A DNA stretch of 64,000 nt. It comes from Lachnospiraceae bacterium (GTDB lineage Bacteria > Bacillota > Clostridia > Lachnospirales > Lachnospiraceae). Shown one piece after another: positions 7,366 through 16,312 of this stretch (its first letter is position 1; the number at the start of each line of letters is the position of its first letter). The notes beneath the pieces are model-generated. The model was not told the DNA's origin and did no database searches. It worked only from the letters and a program-made list of their open reading frames with translations. The DNA is taken from NCBI GenBank assembly GCA_902363445.1, contig CABJAB010000009.1:1-64000 (forward strand), in the 5' to 3' direction. The position numbers and the translations under genes were made by a program.

Positions 7366-9000
7366 CTAACTATTTTCCGTTATGATGTCTATATGAATTT
7401 TTGATTTTAACTCTTCTTCGCTGACATACTGCGTATCCGCAGATTCTCCCTCGGCCAGCAGCCTGGCGCGAAACTCCATTTCTTTCTGATAGTTCACCCG
7501 TACATAATCTGCCAGCTGCTCCAGCACTTGTTCCCTTCCGCCGATCAGATAAAACGTTTCATCGCGGAATCCCAGCATGATAGTATTATCGCCGAAGGGT
7601 TCTACAACTGCTTCAGAGAGCGCCGGTCTGATAGACGCACCCAGTTCCTTGAGAATACGGCCCCATTGCTCCCGGATAAGCTGCAGATCTTCATACTGTG
7701 CTTTGGGAAGGGCCACCACCTTTTTTTGCCCCCTATCTCCAGCGCCGCCCGGCCCCGGCGGCGAGCCCTCCGTATTTACATTCCCGATACCGCCCCCCTG
7801 CTGTCCGCTTCCGTTCTGGAGCGCGCCCTCCGGAATCAGAAAATCGCCCTTATCCAGACGTTTTTCCAAATCCTTCACCCTTTGTAACAGGGAATCCATA
7901 TTTTCTTCCATCTGCGGCTTTGTAAGCTTTATCACCGCCAGCTCCAAAAGCACCCGTTTTCCGGACGCATACCGCATCTGGCTGGAAAGCTCTGAAAATA
8001 TCCGAATATAACGCATCAGGGTCTCACTGTCTATAAGCTTTGTCTCTTCCTTCAGCCTTTTGATGTCCTCAGCCGTCATATCAAGCACGTCTTCTTCACC
8101 ATCTGTGGCTTCCAGAAGCAGAAGATTTCTCATATACCAGGTAAAGTCCAGTACAAACTGAGTCAATTCTCTCCCCTGAATCACCAGCTCTTCCACCAGG
8201 CGGATACTTTCCACCGTATTTCCCGACGCGACAGCCCTCAATAATCCGCTGAACACCTCATTATCCACGGCGCCCAGCACTTCAAGCACTTTTTCATAGG
8301 TCAGCTTCTGTCCGTAATAAAACGCCACGCACTGGTCAAACAGGCTGATGGCATCGCGCATGGAGCCGTCTCCTTTTTTCGCAATATAGCGGACAGCCTT
8401 TTCTTCTGCCTCTATTTGTTCCGCCGCGGCCATCTCCATCAGGCGCGCAGTGATCGTATCTCCGGAGATCCTCCGGAAATCATACCGCTGGCACCGTGAT
8501 AAAACGGTGACCGGTATTTTATGGACTTCCGTGGTCGCCAGTATGAAGATCACATAAGACGGCGGCTCTTCCAATGTCTTAAGCAGTGCGTTAAACGCAC
8601 CCGTGGACAGCATATGCACCTCGTCAATGATATAGACTCTGTATTTTCCTTCCGCCGGGGAATACTGAACCTCATCCCGTATTTCCCGTATATTATCCAC
8701 GCCGTTGTTGGAGGCCGCATCAATCTCCACCACATTAACGGAATTTCCGGCTGCTATGGTCCTGCAGGTATCGCATTCACAGCACGGATTCCCATCCGCC
8801 GGATGTTCACAGTTGACCGCCTTTGCCAATATCTTCGCTATGGTAGTTTTTCCTGTTCCTCTGGTTCCGCAGAACAAATACGCATGCCCGATCCTTCCTG
8901 TCTTGATCTGATTTTTCAATGTGGTGACAATGTGGTCCTGTCCTTTGACATCGTCAAAGGTCCCGGGCCGCCATTTCCGATATAACGCCGTATATGCCAT
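7366..9000 (-). CDS. dnaX: DNA polymerase III subunit gamma/tau
   Basis: 544 residues from the ATG at 9000 (MAYTALYRKWRP, the conserved N-terminus; an upstream in-frame extension is not conserved). Clamp-loader AAA domain: Walker A GTRGTGKTT, zinc cysteines in the NPCCECDTC stretch, Walker B YIIDEVHML, and the LSRCQRYDF sensor. Domain III is followed by a Gly/Pro-rich linker and a tau-specific C-terminus. In the linker, codons 425-427 form A AAA AAG (minus strand 7726-7720), the same slippery heptamer as E. coli dnaX. A -1 shift would end after nine further codons, giving a gamma form of about 436 residues. Confidence 0.96.
   Translation of the reverse strand: MAYTALYRKWRPGTFDDVKGQDHIVTTLKNQIKTGRIGHAYLFCGTRGTGKTTIAKILAKAVNCEHPADGNPCCECDTCRTIAAGNSVNVVEIDAASNNGVDNIREIRDEVQYSPAEGKYRVYIIDEVHMLSTGAFNALLKTLEEPPSYVIFILATTEVHKIPVTVLSRCQRYDFRRISGDTITARLMEMAAAEQIEAEEKAVRYIAKKGDGSMRDAISLFDQCVAFYYGQKLTYEKVLEVLGAVDNEVFSGLLRAVASGNTVESIRLVEELVIQGRELTQFVLDFTWYMRNLLLLEATDGEEDVLDMTAEDIKRLKEETKLIDSETLMRYIRIFSELSSQMRYASGKRVLLELAVIKLTKPQMEENMDSLLQRVKDLEKRLDKGDFLIPEGALQNGSGQQGGGIGNVNTEGSPPGPGGAGDRGQKKVVALPKAQYEDLQLIREQWGRILKELGASIRPALSEAVVEPFGDNTIMLGFRDETFYLIGGREQVLEQLADYVRVNYQKEMEFRARLLAEGESADTQYVSEEELKSKIHIDIITENS
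7720..7726 (-). promoter_or_regulatory. candidate -1 frameshift (slippery) site in dnaX
   Basis: Zero-frame codons CAA AAA AAG contain the heptamer A AAA AAG. The -1 frame continues GGT GGT GGC CCT TCC CAA AGC ACA GTA and stops at TGA. A purine-rich GGAGATAGGGGG lies just upstream and could act as a Shine-Dalgarno-like stimulator, as in E. coli. The run of seven A could also promote polymerase slippage. Confidence 0.6.
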
Positions 9001-9081
9001 GACTCTTACTGCCTTTCTCTGTCTGTCCTGTTTCCCAATCCTTCCGTGCGGAATCTCCCGCAAAGGCGGAAGAGAAAAGGG

Positions 9082-9100
9082 GACGGGTCACGGACCCGCC
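9082..9100 (-). terminator. hairpin after phosphofructokinase gene
   Basis: Stem GGCGGGTC - CGT - GACCCGTC on the minus strand, followed by CCCTTTT, between the pfk stop (9124) and the dnaX start (9000). A weak intrinsic terminator or attenuator. Confidence 0.55.
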
Positions 9101-9123
9101 CTGCCTGTATCTTATAACATCAA

Positions 9124-10227
9124 TTACTTTCCTGCCGGTTCGTCCGCAGGTTCATCGCCAAAGCTTATGCCTAAAAGCCGCGCCTCTTCAATAATCGATG
9201 CCTCAGGATCCACCATTTTCAGGCGGCCTGCCACTTCGTCAAGAGGAGTTTTTGAAATCTCACGGCTTTTTACCGCCACCATATATCCATACTCTTTGTC
9301 ACGTATCATCTTAGCCGCGGCGGCTCCCAAGCGGGAAGACAGGACCCTGTCATAGGCGCAGGGCGCGCCGCCCCGCTGCATATGTCCCGGCACCGTTACC
9401 CGGACCTCAAGGCCTGTGCGTTCTTCAATCTGGGCCCCTATCTCATATGACACGGACGGATAGACCAAATTCGTTTCCTTCTTTTTCTTCAGCTCTTTTT
9501 TACTGAGCCCCGCATCTTGTTTGGAAATAGCTCCTTCCGCCACCGCTATGATGGAAAAATCTTTTCCGGCTTTTTCTCTTTTCTTTAACGCCGCCACGAT
9601 GGAATCGATATCGTATGGAATCTCCGGTATCAGGATAATATCCGCCCCGCCCGCCATACCGGCATTCAAAGTCAGCCATCCGACCCGGTGGCCCATGACC
9701 TCTACAATGAACACACGGCTGTGGGAGGCTGCCGTAGTGTGGATACAATCGATCGCGTTGGTCGCAATATCGACCGCGCTCTGGAATCCAAAGGTCATGT
9801 CAGTTCCCCAAAGGTCATTATCTATAGTCTTCGGAAGGCCGATGACGTTAAGTCCCTCCTCACGAAGCAGGTTTGCCGTCTTCTGGCTTCCGTTCCCGCC
9901 CAGGACCACAAGACATTCCAATCGGAGCTTCTTATAGGTATGCTTCATCGCTTCCACTTTGTCCAGATCGTTTTCATCATGGACACGCATCAGCTTAAAC
10001 GGCTGTCTGGAGGTGCCCAGAATCGTGCCGCCCTCCGTCAGGATGCCAGAAAAATCCTCCGGCTGCATAATGCGGTAATTCATATAGATCAAACCCTTAT
10101 AACCATCCTCAAAACCGATGATCTCCACATCGTCATACATCTCATACAAGGCTTTTGCCACACCGCGCATGGTCGCATTCAGACTCTGGCAGTCACCTCC
10201 ACTGGTCAACATGCCGATTCTCATCAT
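9124..10227 (-). CDS. pfkA: 6-phosphofructokinase
   Basis: 367 residues. Phosphorylates fructose 6-phosphate in glycolysis. The nucleotide loop is TSGGDCQSLNA rather than the common GGDAPGMNA. The next motif is VVLGGNGSQ, with Gly at the position that is Gly in ATP enzymes and Asp in PPi enzymes, while PKTIDND carries the Lys usual in PPi enzymes. This Gly/Lys combination is known in the ATP-using long-chain group (as in actinobacteria), so ATP is the likelier donor. The active-site TIDND and the VEVMGHRVGWLT and PGHMQRGG motifs are present. A GGGAGG site precedes the ATG at 10227. Confidence 0.92.
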   Translation of the reverse strand: MMRIGMLTSGGDCQSLNATMRGVAKALYEMYDDVEIIGFEDGYKGLIYMNYRIMQPEDFSGILTEGGTILGTSRQPFKLMRVHDENDLDKVEAMKHTYKKLRLECLVVLGGNGSQKTANLLREEGLNVIGLPKTIDNDLWGTDMTFGFQSAVDIATNAIDCIHTTAASHSRVFIVEVMGHRVGWLTLNAGMAGGADIILIPEIPYDIDSIVAALKKREKAGKDFSIIAVAEGAISKQDAGLSKKELKKKKETNLVYPSVSYEIGAQIEERTGLEVRVTVPGHMQRGGAPCAYDRVLSSRLGAAAAKMIRDKEYGYMVAVKSREISKTPLDEVAGRLKMVDPEASIIEEARLLGISFGDEPADEPAGK

Positions 10228-10424
10228 AAAACCGCCTCCCTCTGCTCATATTCTCATAGCCGCCACATTCTATTACATATCCGAAATCGAAAATAAAATT
10301 CAATACTATTATATAATAAACAAAGGTTAGGAGCAAGCCCCAAGCCTAAAACTATAAATTCTTTCCGCAGCGGACCGGCGGTTCTTGTAGGTTTTCCATG
10401 GATGTTTTTTAAGCCGTTCCATGA

Positions 10425-10463
10425 TATAATAGCTTCAATATCCAAATCACTTTGAACAGGAGG
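10425..10463 (+). promoter_or_regulatory. -10 element and ribosome site of adenine deaminase gene
   Basis: TATAAT at 10425-10430 with only a poor -35 match 17 bases upstream (ATGTTT), and AGGAGG at 10458-10463. I searched the leader for a purine riboswitch and saw none. The 200 bases upstream otherwise look empty. Confidence 0.4.
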
Positions 10464-10470
10464 CAATTCT

Positions 10471-12261
10471 ATGATCAATACTTTTTGCAAAAAACCGCTC
10501 TGGGAAGTCAGCGGCACCCTGGCCGCTGTGGCCGGAGGCAGCGTACCGGCCGATCTGGTCCTCACCCATACGAGATTAATCAACGTCTGCACCCATGAAA
10601 TAATGGAGGACGTTTCTGTGGCTGTCTCCTGCGGGCGTATTGCCCTCGTGGGGGACGCCTCACATTGTATCGGCCCGGAAACCACGGTCATAGACGCCGG
10701 CGGGCAATACCTCTCGCCGGGCTTCCTGGACGGCCATATACACGTTGAATCCTCCATGATGGGCGTCGGGGAATATGCCCGCTCCGTCATCCCTCACGGT
10801 ACTGTCGGCATCTACATGGATCCCCATGAGATCTGCAACGTGCTGGGACTCGACGGTGTGAAATGTATGCTGGAGGATGCCTCCAGAACTCCTCTCAAAG
10901 CCATGCTGACCACTCCTTCCTGCGTCCCCGCGGTCCCGGGCTTTGAGGACACCGGCTCTTTCATAGGACCAGAGGAGGTTGCAGAAACCATGAACTGGGA
11001 TGAATGCGTCGGTCTGGGAGAAATGATGAATTTTCCGGGAATTCTTTCTTCCTCGGAGCATACCCATGGAATCACGGGCGCTACTCTGAAAGCAGGCAAG
11101 ACCGTCACCGGCCATTATTCCATGCCGGAGACCGGAAAAGGGCTGAACGCTTATATCGCGTCCGGCGTCCGCTGCTGCCATGAATCCACCAGAGCAGAGG
11201 ATGCGCTGGCAAAAATGCGTCTCGGCATGTACGCCATGTTCCGCGAAGGATCCGCGTGGCACGATCTGAAGGAAGTGGCGAAAAGCATCACAGAGCACAA
11301 GGTCGACACCCGCTTCGCCACACTGATCTCCGATGACACCCACCCCCACACGCTTCTTTCCAAAGGACATCTTGATTACATTGTGCGCCGCGCCGTGGAA
11401 GAAGGGATCGACGTCATAACCGCCATCCAGATGGTGACCATCAACTGTGCCCAATGCTTCCAGATGGATCACGAGCTCGGGAGCATAACCCCGGGCAAGT
11501 GCGCCGATATGGTCCTGCTGGAGGATCTGGAAGGGTTAAAGATCTCCAAGGTGTGGATCGATGGTGAGCTGGCGGCGGAAAATGGAGCTATGCGGAAAGG
11601 TTTTGCCCCCTATTCTTACCCCGAATGGGCCACTCATTCCATGCATGTCAAGGATACTATTACAGCGGAGACTTTCCGGATACCGGCCAAGTCCGGGCGG
11701 ACCGAGGTGCGGGCGATCGAGGTCATCCCTGCGAAGGTCGGCTCCTACGAACGCCACGTCACTCTGGAATCTAAGAACGGATTTCTGGAATCCGACCCGG
11801 CGCAGGATGTGCTTAAGACCGTTGTGTTCGAACGTCATCACAATACCGGCACAAAGGGCTTTGGTTTTGTTAAAGGCTTTGGCATCACCTGCGGGGCCAT
11901 GGCCTCTACCGTAGCCCATGACGCGCATAACCTTCTGGTCATCGGTACGAACGACGAAGATATGGCTCTGGCCGCCAATACCCTGATCCAGTGCGGCGGC
12001 GGCATGACTGCCGTTCAAAACGGACAAGTCCTGGGTACCGTTCCTCTCCCCATCGCCGGGCTGATGAACGACAAACCAGTGGAAGAGATGAGCCGTATGG
12101 TAGAAAGCCTGGAGGGCGCCTGGGAAAAAATCGGCTGCTCCATGCCTTCTCCGTTCATGACCATGGCCCTGATCCCCCTGGCCTGTCTGCCTGAGCTCAG
12201 GCTCACCAACCGGGGCCTGGTGGACTGTGTCAGCTTCCGGTCTGTTCCCTTGGAAATATAA
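10471..12261 (+). CDS. ade: Adenine deaminase
   Basis: 596 residues, the standard length for bacterial Ade-type adenine deaminase (amidohydrolase superfamily). Converts adenine to hypoxanthine and ammonia for purine salvage. The metal-binding DGHIHVESSMM motif, the ISDDTHPH histidine motif and the C-terminal CGGGMTAVQNGQVLG region are all seen. Single gene followed by a strong bidirectional terminator. Its Gly/Ala-rich codon use, with many GCC and GGC, resembles its chromosomal neighbours. Confidence 0.95.
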   Translation: MINTFCKKPLWEVSGTLAAVAGGSVPADLVLTHTRLINVCTHEIMEDVSVAVSCGRIALVGDASHCIGPETTVIDAGGQYLSPGFLDGHIHVESSMMGVGEYARSVIPHGTVGIYMDPHEICNVLGLDGVKCMLEDASRTPLKAMLTTPSCVPAVPGFEDTGSFIGPEEVAETMNWDECVGLGEMMNFPGILSSSEHTHGITGATLKAGKTVTGHYSMPETGKGLNAYIASGVRCCHESTRAEDALAKMRLGMYAMFREGSAWHDLKEVAKSITEHKVDTRFATLISDDTHPHTLLSKGHLDYIVRRAVEEGIDVITAIQMVTINCAQCFQMDHELGSITPGKCADMVLLEDLEGLKISKVWIDGELAAENGAMRKGFAPYSYPEWATHSMHVKDTITAETFRIPAKSGRTEVRAIEVIPAKVGSYERHVTLESKNGFLESDPAQDVLKTVVFERHHNTGTKGFGFVKGFGITCGAMASTVAHDAHNLLVIGTNDEDMALAANTLIQCGGGMTAVQNGQVLGTVPLPIAGLMNDKPVEEMSRMVESLEGAWEKIGCSMPSPFMTMALIPLACLPELRLTNRGLVDCVSFRSVPLEI

Positions 12262-12280
12262 AATAACAAAGAGATAATTA

Positions 12281-12335
12281 AAAAAGGAATTTCTTTTCCG
12301 GCTGACGCCGGTCTGGAAATTCCTTTTTACATTCT
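12281..12335. terminator. bidirectional terminator between ade and SRP RNA gene
   Basis: Long inverted repeat GGAATTTC...CCGG - ctgacg - CCGG...GAAATTCC with an A-run before it and TTTTT after it. It serves ade on the plus strand and the SRP RNA on the minus strand. Confidence 0.8.
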
Positions 12336-12351
12336 TTTGTTTTATTTTAAT

Positions 12352-12614
12352 CCGCACATCCTGCTTCGAAAAACGCACCACAAACGGTACCTCTACAGCC
12401 AGCTCGGTCCAGGCAGCCTCACGGCACACAAGATATCCTGTTTAGTGCTGCTCCATTCCTGGCCTGACACGGTTCACAGGGTCTTGTTGCGTAAGACCCA
12501 GACTTCAACGCCGCTTATAAAGGGCAGCTTCACAGTTTGTAATCCTCGGCAGGATATCACCCCTGCTATAGCGGATTGCAGGTACAGGACACCGCTAACT
12601 CCCCGGCTGTGCGG
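12352..12614 (-). ncRNA. ffs: Bacterial signal recognition particle RNA, large (Alu-containing) type
   Basis: About 263 nt. The ends pair (CCGCACA at the 5' end, TGTGCGG at the 3' end). The 5' domain reads GGGGAGTTAGCGGTGTCCTG and then CTGCAATCCGCTATAGCAGG, the conserved Alu-domain core of Firmicute SRP RNA. The apical S-domain helix contains GTGTCAGGCC, AGGAATGGAGCAGCACTAA, close to the universal Ffh-binding loop (usual form GTCAGGTCCGGAAGGAAGCAGCA), with GGAATGGAGCAG in place of GGAAGGAAGCAG. It assembles with Ffh for cotranslational targeting to the membrane. Confidence 0.92.
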
Positions 12615-12642
12615 AAATTTTATGACAAAGTCGTGCCTTAAC

Positions 12643-12671
12643 AGTATACCGTGAGAACGAGTATTTGTCAA
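12643..12671 (-). promoter_or_regulatory. sigma-A promoter of SRP RNA
   Basis: TTGACA (12671-12666), 17-base spacer, TATACT (12648-12643) on the minus strand. The -35 overlaps the stop region of proC. Transcription would begin about 20-25 bases before the mature 5' end. Confidence 0.8.
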
Positions 12672-13471
12672 ATGTTTTCATCTTCTGTATACGCGGCCGA
12701 GGACTTCTTGATCACCGCAAGAACCGCTTCATGGACAACATGCTCAAAACCCAGCTTGTGAAGCATAAGAACCCCTTCCACCGCCGCTCCCCCCGGTGAA
12801 CATACCTGGTCCGCCAGCGCAAGAGGGTGGACTGCGCTTTTCAGCAGCATCTCGGCGCTTCCCAGAACAGACTGGGCAGCTATCTCCAGGGCTTTCTGCT
12901 TTGGCATTCCTTCCTTCAGAGCGGCTTCAGCCACTGCGTTAATATAGATATAAGTAAACGCGGGAACCGCACTTCCGATACAGCCAAAAATCCCGGCGAA
13001 TCTTTCTTCTGTTTCCATGTATGTTCCGATTCCCTCGAGAATCTTTGCCACAAATAGTTTTTGTTCTTCTGTCGTTTTATCGTTGAAACACATCCCAGTA
13101 ACAGAAGCGCCCACTTTCGCGTTTATATTCGGTATGATCCTCGCTATGGCTGAATTGGGAAACCACTTTTCCATAGACGCAAGTCTCTTTCCCTCCACCA
13201 ACGATATGATGAGCTTCCCATCCGCTTCTTTAAGCCTTTCTGCGGCGGAGGCTAACTCTCCAGGCTTAACGGCCAGGACAAGGACATCGCTGTTCTCCGC
13301 CGCCTCCTCATCGAATCCGCAGGCCTTAAGACTGCACAGCTCCGCCAGCGCCTCTGCCCTTTCCCTGTGAGGATCATAGCCGAAAAGCTCCAAATCTGCC
13401 GTCTCCCGGCGGTTAATCCCTTTAATAATGGCCAAGGCCACGCTTCCCATCCCGATAAAACCAATCTTCAT
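12668..13471 (-). CDS. proC: Pyrroline-5-carboxylate reductase
   Basis: 267 residues from the ATG at 13471 (MKIGFIGMGSVALAII), which follows an AGGAGG-type site; the in-frame upstream extension lacks homology. N-terminal Rossmann motif GMGSVA; the C-terminal part has the conserved SGPAFTYIYI-like stretch (here GSAVPAFTYIYINAVAEAAL) and the QVCSPGGAAVEGVL motif, where the family usually reads SPGGTT. Last step of proline synthesis, NAD(P)H dependent. The variant SPGGAA suggests a ProC-like paralogue is also possible. Confidence 0.87.
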   Translation of the reverse strand: MKIGFIGMGSVALAIIKGINRRETADLELFGYDPHRERAEALAELCSLKACGFDEEAAENSDVLVLAVKPGELASAAERLKEADGKLIISLVEGKRLASMEKWFPNSAIARIIPNINAKVGASVTGMCFNDKTTEEQKLFVAKILEGIGTYMETEERFAGIFGCIGSAVPAFTYIYINAVAEAALKEGMPKQKALEIAAQSVLGSAEMLLKSAVHPLALADQVCSPGGAAVEGVLMLHKLGFEHVVHEAVLAVIKKSSAAYTEDENI

Positions 13472-13487
13472 ACCTCCAGCCTCCTGT

Positions 13488-14399
13488 CTACACCGACAAT
13501 GCCACAATACCCGAAATACAGACAACTGCCCCGATGACCTCTGCCGGCCTGATTTTTTCCCTGAGCACAAACACCGTAAAAAGAAGGATCATGACTGGGG
13601 ACACCGATGTTATGGCCGACGAAATCCCCGCAGGAATATAATTAAGCGAATGCAGGGTCAGGGTAGTCCCGACGGCGCATCCGCAGACACCTCCGATCAT
13701 CACCAGTCCCAGTTCCCTTGGATATCTCAGTACCCGTCCTGTCACCACACCTTTTTTCCCTGCCAGCATCACGGCAAAAAATCCCACGACGCCGGCAATG
13801 ATCCGCACCTGACTGGCTGCCAGAGAACCGCCGTCTGTCTCGATCAGCCGCAGTCCTGTGCTGCTGAGAAGTACGCCTCCCGCCTGCCCCAGCATTCCCA
13901 GCACTGCAAAAACCGCGCCGCGGGCCATCTGTTTCCGCTGGCCCGCGCCATCCGCCTGCCGGCTTCTTGCCAGCAATACGATGCACAGTCCCATTGTTAT
14001 CAATAAAACACCGGCCCAGTCCACAGGCTGCAAAATCTGTCCGTATAATCCCCAGGCCGCCAGAGAGGTCACGATGGGACTGGAATAAAAGATCATCATT
14101 GATATGCGGTACGGCAGATAGCGGAAAGAGGAAAAATAGAAAAAGTCTCCGAATACAAATCCTGTCAGCCCGGAAAGGCTCAGATAAAACCACGCCCTCG
14201 GACTCACTCCCGCAAGGCTGATCGTCCCATACATCATCAGACGTATCACCGCCACGCATACCAGCGCCGTTACTGTTTTCAGGAAATTGATCATAAAGGT
14301 ATTTATCTTTTTTCCCGCCGCATTAAAACAGGCGCAGGTCACCGCATCGCTGAGAGCGACTCCGAGCGCGCACAATTCTCCAATTATATATCCGTGCAT
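13488..14399 (-). CDS. EamA/DMT family transporter
   Basis: 303 residues with about ten membrane helices in two EamA repeats (about 1-140 and 155-300); the second repeat ends PAEVIGAVVCISGIVALSV, typical of the RhaT/YdcZ-like drug/metabolite superfamily. Probably exports a metabolite or amino acid; substrate unknown. It starts one base after the aminotransferase stop and ends 16 bases before proC, so aminotransferase, exporter and proC look like one transcription unit. Confidence 0.85.
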   Translation of the reverse strand: MHGYIIGELCALGVALSDAVTCACFNAAGKKINTFMINFLKTVTALVCVAVIRLMMYGTISLAGVSPRAWFYLSLSGLTGFVFGDFFYFSSFRYLPYRISMMIFYSSPIVTSLAAWGLYGQILQPVDWAGVLLITMGLCIVLLARSRQADGAGQRKQMARGAVFAVLGMLGQAGGVLLSSTGLRLIETDGGSLAASQVRIIAGVVGFFAVMLAGKKGVVTGRVLRYPRELGLVMIGGVCGCAVGTTLTLHSLNYIPAGISSAITSVSPVMILLFTVFVLREKIRPAEVIGAVVCISGIVALSV

Positions 14400-14400
14400 T

Positions 14401-15570
14401 TTAAATATTCAGCTTACTCATAAACATATCCAGGCGGTTCAGTCCTTCTATAATGGTCTCATCCGATACGGCAAAGGACATACGGACGTATCCCTCTCCA
14501 TATTCGCCAAAAGCATCTCCGGGAATTACCACCAGGCCGGCCTCGTCGATCAGGCGATTGCAGAACTCATCTGAGCTCATATTGGATCCTTTCATATTTG
14601 CAAAAGCATAGAAGGTTCCCTTAGGCGCCACACAGCTGATCCCTTTTATGGCATTAAGGCCGTCAACGATCATCCTGCGCCGTCTCGTATACTCTCCCAG
14701 CATAAAATCGACAACACCCTGATCCCCTGTCAGCGCCTCAACAGCTCCCCACTGAGCCGGAACATTAGTGCAGGAGGCCTCCAGTTCATGCAGCTTATTG
14801 CAGTATTTAATGATTTTCGCGTCTGACATAACATAACCGACGCGCCAGCCGGTCATAGCGTAGGACTTCGAGAAGCTGTTGACCGTAATGGTCCTTTCCT
14901 TCATACCCGGCAGAGAGGCCAGACTGACATGCTCGTTTCCGTCATATACCAGCTTCTCGTACACCTCGTCTGACATGACATAAAAATCGCGCTCTTTTGC
15001 CAAAGCTGCGATTTCCTTCAGAAGCTGCAGATCAGCCATGCCGCCTGTCGGATTACAAGGACTATTGAGAATCAGCAGCTTTGTCCTTGGCGTCACCGCC
15101 TTCCTCAGGTTCTCGATATTATACATGAACCCATCCTCTTCGAGCATCGGAACCACCACCGGCGCCGCGTGCAGCAGCTTGACCAGAGACGGATACGGGG
15201 ACCAGTAGGGTCCGGGGACAAGCACCTCATCCCCCGGCTCTATGATTGCCTGCATCGACAGCCAGATCGCCTCTGTGCCTCCGTTCGCGACCATGATCTC
15301 TGTCTGGGGATCATAATATATATGATTGTCTCTCTGCATTTTATCCGAAATTGCTTTTCGAAGTTCAAAAATACCTGCGTTTGCAACATAATGCGTATGT
15401 CCCGCCTCCAGCGCCTTTTCCGCGGCGGCGATAATGTTGGGGGCCGTATCAAAATTGGGTTCACCCAATACAAATTTTACAAGCCCCTCTTTTCCGTCCA
15501 CTTTATTAAACACTGTCCTGATCTTAGAATTTGGAGCCGCCAAAACATACGGATTTAAGCTAGTAGCCAT
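14401..15570 (-). CDS. Class I/II pyridoxal-phosphate aminotransferase
   Basis: 389 residues, fold type I. The PLP lysine is in SFSKSYAMTGWRVGY (about residue 235); NSPCNPTGG and the aspartate-containing YVMSDEVYE motifs are also present, and the C-terminal arginine is in YVRMSFAV. It belongs to the AspC/PatA-like group that uses aspartate or aromatic amino acids with 2-oxoglutarate. The exact substrate cannot be told from sequence. The ribosome site AGAGGT precedes the ATG. Confidence 0.88.
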   Translation of the reverse strand: MATSLNPYVLAAPNSKIRTVFNKVDGKEGLVKFVLGEPNFDTAPNIIAAAEKALEAGHTHYVANAGIFELRKAISDKMQRDNHIYYDPQTEIMVANGGTEAIWLSMQAIIEPGDEVLVPGPYWSPYPSLVKLLHAAPVVVPMLEEDGFMYNIENLRKAVTPRTKLLILNSPCNPTGGMADLQLLKEIAALAKERDFYVMSDEVYEKLVYDGNEHVSLASLPGMKERTITVNSFSKSYAMTGWRVGYVMSDAKIIKYCNKLHELEASCTNVPAQWGAVEALTGDQGVVDFMLGEYTRRRRMIVDGLNAIKGISCVAPKGTFYAFANMKGSNMSSDEFCNRLIDEAGLVVIPGDAFGEYGEGYVRMSFAVSDETIIEGLNRLDMFMSKLNI

Positions 15571-15601
15571 TGTGCTTACCTCTTTCTTTTTAATAATTTA
15601 A

Positions 15602-16312
15602 TCAGCATCCCAGATATGCCGCGCGAATCGAGGGATCGTGCAGCAGATCCTTTGCGCTGCCTTCTTTGACGATAGTGCCTGTTTCCAGAACATATGCCCT
15701 GTCCGCATTTTTAAGGGCGATATTTGCGTTCTGCTCCACCAGTAAAATCGTTGTTCCACGTCTGTTAATGCGTTTGATGACTTCAAAAATCTCCTCCACT
15801 ACAAGCGGCGCCAGTCCCATGGAAGGCTCGTCCAGGAGCATAGTATTTCCATGGGTCATGATCCCGCGGGCAATTGCCAGCATCTGCTGCTCTCCGCCGG
15901 ATAGTGTTCCGCCAAGCTGTCCTGATCTTTCCTTAAGGCGTGGAAAAATGTCAAAGCAGTCCTCCAGATCCGCCTTGATTTCTCCGGTATCCTTTCGGAG
16001 GTGAGCCCCCATTACCAGGTTATCGTATACGGTCAGATTCGAAAAAATCCTCCGACCCTCGGGGATATGTACGATTCCCTGCTCCACGATCTTATGGGCC
16101 GGCAGCTTTGTAAGATTGGCGCCGCCGTAAAGGATTGAGCCCTCCTTTGCCTTTTCCAGCCCGGATATCGCACGGAGCATGGTTGTCTTTCCCGCGCCGT
16201 TCGCTCCGATCAGAGTCACGATCTCGCCCTCGTGCACTTCAAAGCTGACGCCTCTGACGGCATTGACGCTGCCATATGATACATGGAGATTCTGGATCGA
16301 TAAATCACTCAT
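15602..16312 (-). CDS. livF: Branched-chain amino acid ABC transporter ATP-binding protein LivF
   Basis: 236 residues from the ATG at 16312 (MSDLSIQNLHVSYG). Walker A GANGAGKTT, signature LSGGEQQMLAIARG and Walker B TMLLDEPSMGL are intact, and the length and C-terminus fit LivF. Cytoplasmic ATPase driving the importer. Its start overlaps the livG stop by eight bases (ATGAGTGA), so translation is coupled; the longer in-frame start upstream would lie inside livG. Confidence 0.94.
   Translation of the reverse strand: MSDLSIQNLHVSYGSVNAVRGVSFEVHEGEIVTLIGANGAGKTTMLRAISGLEKAKEGSILYGGANLTKLPAHKIVEQGIVHIPEGRRIFSNLTVYDNLVMGAHLRKDTGEIKADLEDCFDIFPRLKERSGQLGGTLSGGEQQMLAIARGIMTHGNTMLLDEPSMGLAPLVVEEIFEVIKRINRRGTTILLVEQNANIALKNADRAYVLETGTIVKEGSAKDLLHDPSIRAAYLGC

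Noticed and set aside
9001..9123. SRP RNA upstream of dnaX, as in Bacillus
   Set aside because: The sequence lacks the GTCAGG...GGAAGGAAGCAGC core; the real SRP RNA is at 12.35-12.61 kb.
10228..10470. purine riboswitch upstream of adenine deaminase
   Set aside because: No conserved three-way junction core (TATA...CTAC-type segments) or following terminator pair could be found.
10660..11472. 270-codon minus-strand ORF opposite adenine deaminase
   Set aside because: Shadow of a strongly conserved gene; no ribosome site and His/Gly-rich composition.
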